Shown here piece after piece: positions 6,663 to 11,683 of a DNA stretch of 13,975 bases (its first letter is position 1; the number at the start of each line of letters is the position of its first letter). Origin of the DNA: WJMT01 sp041686095 (GTDB lineage: Bacteria > Acidobacteriota > Aminicenantia > Aminicenantales > Aminicenantaceae); assembly GCA_041686095.1 (NCBI GenBank), contig JAWLEN010000062.1, forward strand, positions 1 through 13,975. Direction: 5' to 3'. The position numbers and the translations under genes are program-made. The notes beneath the pieces are model-generated. The model saw nothing but the letters and a program-made list of their open reading frames with translations. It did no database searches and was not told where the DNA came from.

Positions 6663-7604
6663 TTATCTGAAATATTGTTCAATGTCTTCTCCGACAGAGT
6701 CAATGTTTTCTTCTGTAAAGACCCTGGAAGGCAGGGTGATTTCTTTTTTGACTTTTTCCCCATTTAAAATGGCCAGGGCTGTTTGAACAGCTTCTTTTCC
6801 CCCAGTGGGGTATTCAAATGATGCTTCTAAAATTCTCTGTTTTACATAGATCTGTCCTTCATGAGGAAGAGCATCTATCCCTATAAAAAGGATGTGCTTC
6901 TCGCGTCCAGCTGCCTTAGCTGCTAAATAAGCTCCATGAGCTCCAGGGTCATTATGAGCGTAAACAAGGTCGATTTGGTCAAACCTGGCAAGAGCTGATT
7001 CCATCTCTTTCCTGGCTTCCGGCTCCAGCCATTTCATATCTGCCTCAAATATCACTTGAATATCACTTCCTGATAAACCTTCCCTGAATCCTGAATGTCT
7101 GTCTTGACCCGGAGTGGAAGTCATTAAACCTTTGAGCTCAACAATTTTCCCTTTTCCTTCCAATCTTTCTACTACCCAGAGTCCAGCAGCTTTTCCTATC
7201 TTTTTATTATCCGCACCAATAAAACAGGTGTATTTGTCACCAAGTATGCGGCGGTCCAGAATGATGACCGGAATTCCTCGATCATAAGCCGCAGATATTG
7301 GAGGAGTCATAGGAGCCGCTTCTTTAGGTGAGACAATCAGCAGGTCAACATCTGCATTAATGAATTCCTCTATCTGGGCTCTTTGTTTTAAAGAGTCATT
7401 CTGAGCATCTTTAAATATCACTTTGATTTTAGGATTTTCATCGGCAGCATTCTTTATGTCCCGGTTCATCTGAACACGCCATGGTTCACCTAAATTGCAT
7501 TGACTCATCCCAATGATCCAATTTGGTTTCATAGCATCTTTATTTCCATTACAGTTGACAAGCAACACTAAACAAATAATAAAGATGTTTAAATATTTAT
7601 GCAT
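6663..7604 (-). CDS. Sugar ABC transporter solute-binding lipoprotein (RbsB/YtfQ-like)
   Basis: A 313-residue periplasmic-binding protein of the ribose/galactose type that captures a sugar outside the inner membrane and delivers it to the permease. The N-terminus has a hydrophobic signal ending in a lipobox LVNC, with Cys18 the predicted lipidated residue, so the mature protein should be membrane-tethered. The mature domain starts IIGMSQCNLGEPWR. Other matches to the galactofuranose-binding YtfQ branch are IILDRRI, FIGADN, VELKG and VYAHNDPGAHGA. The ATG at 7604 is preferred because GAGGAG lies just before it and the signal starts there; an in-frame start 48 bp earlier would overlap the permease gene and bury the signal. 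It is 16 bp after the permease stop. Substrate cannot be fixed from sequence; a pentose or furanose is suggested by YtfQ resemblance. Confidence 0.9.
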   Translation of the reverse strand: MHKYLNIFIICLVLLVNCNGNKDAMKPNWIIGMSQCNLGEPWRVQMNRDIKNAADENPKIKVIFKDAQNDSLKQRAQIEEFINADVDLLIVSPKEAAPMTPPISAAYDRGIPVIILDRRILGDKYTCFIGADNKKIGKAAGLWVVERLEGKGKIVELKGLMTSTPGQDRHSGFREGLSGSDIQVIFEADMKWLEPEARKEMESALARFDQIDLVYAHNDPGAHGAYLAAKAAGREKHILFIGIDALPHEGQIYVKQRILEASFEYPTGGKEAVQTALAILNGEKVKKEITLPSRVFTEENIDSVGEDIEQYFR

Positions 7605-7620
7605 GATCAATTCTCCTCTT

Positions 7621-8634
7621 CTATTTGCGGTATTTTTGGAACAAGACAGCACCCACTATGATGACTCCTGTAAGCATTAAACGGCTAGCTTCTCCAACAG
7701 CATTGATGCTGAGTACTTTTTCCAGATAGCCTATGGTCATGGCTCCAATAAGGGTCAGGCCTATACCTCCTGTTCCTCCCATAAGGTTTGTTCCCCCGAT
7801 GACCACGATGGCAATAGCAGTCAGTTCATAGGTCATGCCAGCTTCTGGATCACCTTGAATCTCCTGAGAGGCCTGACATATTCCTGCGATGGCACAGAAA
7901 AAACCGCTGGCTCCGTAAACAAGTAATTTTGTGGCTGTTACTGGGATCCCAGAGAGCTTAGACGCTTCCTCGTTTCCTCCTACAGCATAGATATGGCGTC
8001 CCCAACGAAGCTTAGAAAGGATCACCCAACATATGAGGATAGAACCTAAGAATATCAATGTCACCACAGCCATGTTTTCATTAAATATTTTGGAGTTGAT
8101 AAAATTAAATATCTTAGGAGCTTCTACGTATTTGTAAGTTCCGTCAGGTTGGAGAACAGCCGTGGATATTTTTTGGCCTCCAGATACCCATTTAGCCAAG
8201 CCTCTTGCAAAGACCATCATGGCTAAAGTGGCAATAAATGGTTGTATTTTGAATCGATCAATAATAAAACCAGAGGTCAAACCACAACCAAGTCCAGCAA
8301 GAAGACAGACTAAAATAGCAAAAAAAGGAGACCATCCCAAGTGAATGCTGAACAAAGAAAAAAGAACTGCCGTAAGTCCCAGAATGCTGCCCACGGAAAG
8401 ATCTATCCCTGCTGTAATAATCACCAGAGTCATGCCGCATGCGAGAATTCCAAATACTGAAATATGCCTCAGCATATCTCTATGAGTATCCCACTTAAAA
8501 AAAGCACCGTCAGCGTTGAATATCATCCCAATAAAGACCACAAAACAAAGGGCTGCCAAAGCTCTCACCACTGGAAGACTTGATAATCTTTTTAACTTTG
8601 TTATTGTTTTTTTTGAGTATTTGTGTTTATCCAA
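7621..8634 (-). CDS. Sugar ABC transporter permease (RbsC-type)
   Basis: A 337-residue inner-membrane protein with about eight to ten hydrophobic segments, the channel half of a CUT2 (ribose-type) importer. Diagnostic segments are GMTLVIITAGIDLSVGS (about 67-83), the cytoplasmic coupling loop GRHIYAVGGNEEASKLSGI (about 212-230) and ELTAIAIVVIGGTNLMGG. The start codon is TTG at 8634: the ATPase stop codon ends 2 bp earlier, and its last codons (ATGGGAGAATAA) supply the GGGAG ribosome site. Translation is therefore probably coupled to the ATPase gene. No in-frame ATG near the N-terminus is an alternative. It would pair with the ATPase above and the lipoprotein below; the gene order ATPase-permease-binding protein matches the rbsACB order of E. 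coli. Confidence 0.93.
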   Translation of the reverse strand: MDKHKYSKKTITKLKRLSSLPVVRALAALCFVVFIGMIFNADGAFFKWDTHRDMLRHISVFGILACGMTLVIITAGIDLSVGSILGLTAVLFSLFSIHLGWSPFFAILVCLLAGLGCGLTSGFIIDRFKIQPFIATLAMMVFARGLAKWVSGGQKISTAVLQPDGTYKYVEAPKIFNFINSKIFNENMAVVTLIFLGSILICWVILSKLRWGRHIYAVGGNEEASKLSGIPVTATKLLVYGASGFFCAIAGICQASQEIQGDPEAGMTYELTAIAIVVIGGTNLMGGTGGIGLTLIGAMTIGYLEKVLSINAVGEASRLMLTGVIIVGAVLFQKYRK

Positions 8635-8636
8635 GC

Positions 8637-10181
8637 TTATTCTCCCATAGCAGCCTGAAGAATTTTTTCTTGAGTTGCCTCCTTTCTTTTAAACTCGGCT
8701 GTGATGCTTCCTCTGTGTAAAACAATGATCCGATCAGATAAAGCCAATAATTCAGGCAATTCTGATGTGATCAGTATTTGGCCTATTCCCTGGCGGCTCC
8801 AGTTGTTCATAAACTTATAGATTTCATGCTTAGCTCCCACATCCACTCCTATAGTGGGTTCATCGAGGAGTAAAACTTTGGGCTGAGTCATAAACCATTT
8901 GGCCAAAACCACTTTTTGTTGATTCCCTCCGGAAAGATTTGAGATAAGTTGATCGATAGATACTGCTTTAATATTGAGGAAATCAAAATTTTTACGAACA
9001 ATCCTTTGTTCCTTCTTTTTTTGAATCCAGCCTAACTTTATAAATTTTTCTAGACACGCGAGGGTCATGTTTTCCTTAACAGACATGTCTGAAATAATGC
9101 CTGTTTTTTTACGGTCATTGGTTAAAAGGACTAATCCCATGTGAATAGATTTTTTTGGAGATTTGACTGAATAATTTTGGCCCTCAAGGATTATTTTTCC
9201 TTTATTAACTTTTCCATAAGTTCCAAACAAAGTATTGAGGAGAAGGCTTTTTCCAGAGCCTTGAAGCCCAGCTATTCCCAATATTTCTCCAGAGTGGATT
9301 TTGAAAGAAATATTTGCCTCTTTAAACTTATGTTCTTTATTTGGAGAGTTCAGTGAAATATTTTTGACTGATAGGAGTGTTTTGTTTTTCTTATGTGATT
9401 TTCGTTCTGGGAATTGTTCTTTGAGTTCACGTCCTACCATCCATTTAACCAGATTATGGGAAGGAAGTTTATCAACCTGATCTGTTCCTATATATTTTCC
9501 GTCACGAAGCACACTTATTCTATCTGCGATCCTGTATATTTCTTCTAGTCTGTGGGAAATAAATATGATTCCACGGCCTTTCTCTTTGAGGTCTTTGATT
9601 ATTTTAAACAGATATGTCGTCTCAACAGAGTTGAGGGCGCTGGTAGGTTCATCCATGATGATAATATTGGATTTGAATACCAGTGCTTTGGCTATTTCAA
9701 TCAATTGTTTAATAGAGAGGGGATAAAAACCTACTGGTCTAGCCAAATCAATATCAATCCCTAATCGGTCCAGAATCTCATGAGAAATTTCATTCTCCTT
9801 GTTAAAATCCAATTGACCCCAAGAATTAGTTATTTCCCTTCCCAAAAAAATATTATCTCTCACAGACATGGAATTGACCAAAGACATTTCCTGATAGATA
9901 GCTGATATACCGTATCTGGCTGCATGGGATGGAGAAAGAAAATGAACCGAACGGCCGTTTAAAAAGATATCCCCTTTGAAATTTGTATGCACTCCTGAAA
10001 TAATTTTGATTAAGGTGGTTTTTCCAGCCCCATTTTCTCCAGCTAACACATGGACTTCTCCTTTTTTTAGGTCAAAGGAGACATTATCGAGCACTCGAAT
10101 CCCAGAAAAAGATTTCTCTATGTGAGTCATTTGTAATAGGGGTTTTTCTAAAGAAATTTGGGTTAGAATATTTGAGTGCAT
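8637..10181 (-). CDS. Sugar ABC transporter ATPase, two nucleotide-binding domains (RbsA/MglA-type)
   Basis: A 514-residue cytoplasmic ATPase with two fused nucleotide-binding domains that drives monosaccharide import. Domain 1 has Walker A GENGAGKTT (48-56), Q-loop Gln97, Walker B IIIMDEPT (173-180) and switch His210. Domain 2 has Walker A GLQGSGKS (305-312), a full signature LSGGNQQ (416-422) and Walker B LLLDEPT (437-443) followed by IGVDVGAK. The domain 1 signature reads LSIKQLIEIAKAL, two residues shorter than the LSxxxQQxxEIAKxL usual in RbsA/MglA. The ATG at 10181 has no Shine-Dalgarno and lies only about 6 nt after the start expected from the upstream promoter. A later in-frame Met18, also without a Shine-Dalgarno, is the alternative. 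It is the first gene of the five-gene sugar operon. Confidence 0.95.
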   Translation of the reverse strand: MHSNILTQISLEKPLLQMTHIEKSFSGIRVLDNVSFDLKKGEVHVLAGENGAGKTTLIKIISGVHTNFKGDIFLNGRSVHFLSPSHAARYGISAIYQEMSLVNSMSVRDNIFLGREITNSWGQLDFNKENEISHEILDRLGIDIDLARPVGFYPLSIKQLIEIAKALVFKSNIIIMDEPTSALNSVETTYLFKIIKDLKEKGRGIIFISHRLEEIYRIADRISVLRDGKYIGTDQVDKLPSHNLVKWMVGRELKEQFPERKSHKKNKTLLSVKNISLNSPNKEHKFKEANISFKIHSGEILGIAGLQGSGKSLLLNTLFGTYGKVNKGKIILEGQNYSVKSPKKSIHMGLVLLTNDRKKTGIISDMSVKENMTLACLEKFIKLGWIQKKKEQRIVRKNFDFLNIKAVSIDQLISNLSGGNQQKVVLAKWFMTQPKVLLLDEPTIGVDVGAKHEIYKFMNNWSRQGIGQILITSELPELLALSDRIIVLHRGSITAEFKRKEATQEKILQAAMGE

Positions 10182-10193
10182 CTGGTTTTTTGA

Positions 10194-10222
10194 GATATAA
10201 CAGAGGAGTGTACCTATGTCAA
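10194..10222 (-). promoter_or_regulatory. Sigma70-type promoter of the sugar operon
   Basis: On the minus strand a perfect TTGACA (10222-10217) and TATATC (10199-10194) are 17 bp apart. The predicted start near 10187 is only about 6 nt before the ATPase ATG, so the mRNA would be nearly leaderless unless translation begins at Met18. Confidence 0.6.
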
Positions 10223-10230
10223 GGGATAAG

Positions 10231-10281
10231 AAAAAACGATAGTAGTTTTAGATGAAAGGGGCCTCTCTGACAGGGGAGACC
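10231..10281 (-). terminator. Weak terminator-like hairpins after the thioredoxin gene
   Basis: Two inverted repeats lie between the thioredoxin stop and the sugar promoter. The first (10260-10281) pairs GGTCTC with GAGAGGCC using one G-T pair, without a following T run. The second pairs AAAAC with GTTTT (10249-10233) and runs into a T6 tract on the minus strand (10236-10231). Either could reduce read-through, but neither is a strong intrinsic terminator. The second could instead be an operator for the sugar promoter. Confidence 0.25.
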
Positions 10282-10303
10282 TGGTTGGGATTAAGATTAA
10301 AAA

Positions 10304-10666
10304 CTAAGATTTTTTTTCAATGCTAAAGACGTCCTTTATGGCTTTATAAAATGAATCTTTAGGAATAGCTCCCTGTGCCATCTGAGGTTTACCATTTTTT
10401 GGAATAAACAATATAGAGGGTATGCTCATGATTCCAAATACCTGGGCAAGCTCCTGCTGATCCTCAGTATCGATTTTGTAAATATTGATTTCATCTTTGA
10501 ACTCTTCTTTGAGATCTTCGAGTATGGGATGAACCATTTTACAGGGAGCGCACCAATCAGCATAAAAATCAATAATACAGTGTTTGTTTCCCTTATAGCT
10601 CCATTCTTTTTCATTCTCAAAATCAAATATTTTTTCTTTAAAATCTTCTTTTGTCAGATGTTCCAT
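10304..10666 (-). CDS. Thioredoxin-like protein with WCAPC active site
   Basis: A 120-residue thioredoxin-fold protein that reduces disulfides using a cysteine pair. The active site is FYADWCAPCK (Cys39, Cys42) with alanine in place of the glycine of classical WCGPC. The cis-proline segment is MSIPSILF (Pro83). There is no signal peptide, so it should be cytoplasmic. An extra cysteine (Cys30) precedes the active site. The N-terminus is about 12 residues longer than E. coli thioredoxin 1. GAGAGG lies just before the ATG. It is divergent from a MarR gene with overlapping promoters, so it is probably under that regulator. The sugar operon lies downstream in the same direction but has its own promoter. 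A general thioredoxin is most likely; a dedicated electron donor for a neighbour is speculation. Confidence 0.92.
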   Translation of the reverse strand: MEHLTKEDFKEKIFDFENEKEWSYKGNKHCIIDFYADWCAPCKMVHPILEDLKEEFKDEINIYKIDTEDQQELAQVFGIMSIPSILFIPKNGKPQMAQGAIPKDSFYKAIKDVFSIEKKS

Positions 10667-10715
10667 TTTTTTACCTCTCTTTGTAACTCATTATATTATT
10701 CATCTGTATAATTTC

Positions 10716-10739
10716 ATTCAATTTTATAGTAAAATGAAT
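10716..10739. repeat. Inverted repeat in the thioredoxin leader
   Basis: ATTC-A-ATTTTA (10716-10726) and TAAAAT-GAAT (10730-10739) pair over 10 bp with one bulged base and a TAG loop. It sits in the roughly 100-nt leader predicted for the thioredoxin mRNA. It has no T run, so an mRNA hairpin or a protein site is more likely than a terminator. Confidence 0.3.
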
Positions 10740-10753
10740 CAATTTAAAAAATA

Positions 10754-10782
10754 TTGACTAATCTTTTCTCATCTATTATACT
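10754..10782 (+). promoter_or_regulatory. Sigma70-type promoter of the second MarR gene
   Basis: TTGACT (10754-10759) and TATACT (10777-10782) are 17 bp apart, each one base off consensus. The predicted start near 10789 leaves a leader of about 35 nt to the ATG at 10824. Its -10 box overlaps the -10 box of the opposing thioredoxin promoter. Confidence 0.6.
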
Positions 10783-10804
10783 TGCTAATAGCAACAATTG
10801 TCAA
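10775..10804 (-). promoter_or_regulatory. Sigma70-type promoter of the thioredoxin gene
   Basis: On the minus strand perfect TTGACA (10804-10799) and perfect TATAAT (10780-10775) are 18 bp apart. The predicted start near 10768 gives a leader of about 100 nt. This is the best consensus promoter in the window. Confidence 0.65.
10782..10801. promoter_or_regulatory. Two adjoining palindromes, candidate MarR operator
   Basis: TTGCTA-A-TAGCAA (10782-10794) is a perfect 6+6 inverted repeat. ACAATTGT (10794-10801) is a perfect 8-bp palindrome sharing one base with it. Together they cover the predicted start of the MarR gene and the spacer and -35 edge of the thioredoxin promoter, so one bound dimer could shut both. 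Confidence 0.5.
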
Positions 10805-10823
10805 GGCAAAAAAGTTAAGTGAC

Positions 10824-11228
10824 ATGAAATTAATCAATATTATTTATTTTCTTTCCGATAAATGTTCTGAGCATAGAAAAAGGCATTTAGAAGACTTGAG
10901 TTTTTCTAAAGCCGAATTCAATGGCCTTATCTGTATGGATAAAGACCAGAAAATCACATGCAAAGATTTTTCAGAGAGAATGGGTCTATCCTTATCAAGA
11001 GGAAGTCGGATCATTGACAGACTGGTTCAAAAGAATTATATCCAACGAATTGATTCTACTTCGGACAGACGGTGCAAAATGATATATCTGACTGAAACAG
11101 GGAAAAAAGCCCGTGTGCAGATCGATGATGTCATTAGGAAATGTGAGAAAAAGCTGACTTCAAGTTTTTCTCATGATAAATTAGATCGATTGAAAAAGGA
11201 TCTCTTGGATTTAATAAAAAAATTGTAA
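10824..11228 (+). CDS. Cysteine-rich MarR-family transcriptional regulator
   Basis: A 134-residue winged helix-turn-helix protein. The DNA-binding part runs from about residue 42 (KITCKDFSERMGLSLSRGSRI) to the wing STSDRRCKMIYLTETG (about 78-93), with long helices either side for dimerisation. There are five cysteines (14, 37, 46, 84, 107). Cys14 lies in the N-terminal helix, near where the peroxide sensor OhrR has its reactive cysteine (Cys15), so thiol sensing is possible but unproven. The ATG at 10824 is chosen because an in-frame TTG at 10782 lies inside the promoter and operator, before the predicted transcription start. No strong Shine-Dalgarno is seen. It is divergent from thioredoxin and upstream of the CPAC protein and the TonB-dependent receptor, which it may also control. 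Confidence 0.88.
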   Translation: MKLINIIYFLSDKCSEHRKRHLEDLSFSKAEFNGLICMDKDQKITCKDFSERMGLSLSRGSRIIDRLVQKNYIQRIDSTSDRRCKMIYLTETGKKARVQIDDVIRKCEKKLTSSFSHDKLDRLKKDLLDLIKKL

Positions 11229-11240
11229 CTGTTTAAGAAA

Positions 11241-11289
11241 CGAAGGACCTTTGTCTCTCCTTGACATTTTGATGGAATAGAGTTAATTT
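11241..11289 (+). promoter_or_regulatory. Candidate promoter of the CPAC-protein/receptor unit with a small palindrome
   Basis: A perfect TTGACA (11261-11266) is followed 17 bp later by a poor TAATTT (11284-11289). The start would be near 11296, only about 5 nt before the ATG of the next gene. Just upstream, CGAAGG-A-CCTTTG (11241-11253) is a near-perfect 13-bp palindrome that could be a regulator site or part of a weak stop signal for the MarR transcript. Confidence 0.35.
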
Positions 11290-11300
11290 ACAGCTTAGAA

Positions 11301-11585
11301 ATGAGAATGAATAAAGGAAGAATCAAGCTTTTAAATCTGGCTTTTATTTTTATTTTCCTGAATTTAACACTGTTTATTAATTTTTTTCACACAGAGGAAG
11401 TTCTCACAGATACAGATAATTGTCCTGCCTGTCAGTTTCAGAATTCCTCAATCACAACCAGCCAGATCAATTTCTGTATTTTGCCGCCTCCTCCCATAAC
11501 AGGAGATCTAGAGGTCTTTTATTCATTTGATTACAATTCGGTCTTTTTTATTGAACCTTCCTCTCGTTCACCTCCTGAATTTTAA
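11301..11585 (+). CDS. Small membrane-anchored hypothetical protein with CPAC motif
   Basis: A 94-residue protein with a basic start (MRMNKGRIK), one hydrophobic segment (about residues 10-29) and then a short extracytoplasmic part. That part holds CPACQFQ (Cys41, Cys44), a third cysteine (Cys59), a proline run LPPPPI and the ending SSRSPPEF. I do not recognise the family with certainty. The pattern of one membrane segment, a CxxC and a terminal R-x-PP resembles small secreted proteins found near metal or TonB-receptor genes (compare DUF2946 and DUF6660), but this is only analogy. The ATG at 11301 has no clear Shine-Dalgarno, and Met3 is an alternative. It lies 72 bp after the MarR gene and 98 bp before the receptor, in the same direction, so shared control is likely. 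A heavy-metal ligand or redox role for the cysteines is a guess. Confidence 0.6.
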   Translation: MRMNKGRIKLLNLAFIFIFLNLTLFINFFHTEEVLTDTDNCPACQFQNSSITTSQINFCILPPPPITGDLEVFYSFDYNSVFFIEPSSRSPPEF

Positions 11586-11601
11586 TTTTCTCACCTAAAA
11601 A

Positions 11602-11633
11602 GATATTTCTTAACTCGTTTATTCTGGAATATC
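11602..11633 (+). repeat. Hairpin in the leader of the TonB-dependent receptor
   Basis: GATATTTC (11602-11609) pairs with GGAATATC (11626-11633) over 8 bp, with one G-T pair, around a 16-nt loop. It lies between the CPAC gene and the receptor and has no following T run. It may be an mRNA structure or nothing. No other gene is seen in this 98-bp gap. Confidence 0.25.
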
Positions 11634-11672
11634 TCATTCGAATACTGATCTAGGTGACCCTATTGAGGATTC

Positions 11673-11678
11673 AGGAGG
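11673..11678 (+). promoter_or_regulatory. Ribosome binding site setting a TTG start
   Basis: AGGAGG lies five bases before TTG at 11684, which opens a signal peptide beginning MKKTLI. This fixes the receptor start at TTG rather than at the GTG at 11654, which has no such site and would put the ribosome site inside the gene. Confidence 0.8.
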
Positions 11679-11683
11679 AAACA

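Noticed and set aside
7605..7652. Longer N-terminus for the solute-binding protein
   Set aside because: It overlaps the permease gene, covers the GAGGAG ribosome site and would place the lipoprotein signal inside the protein.
10782..10823. TTG start 14 codons earlier for the second MarR gene
   Set aside because: The TTG lies within the -10 box and operator palindrome, upstream of the predicted transcript start.
11654..11683. GTG start for the receptor
   Set aside because: The AGGAGG site and signal peptide both point to TTG at 11684.
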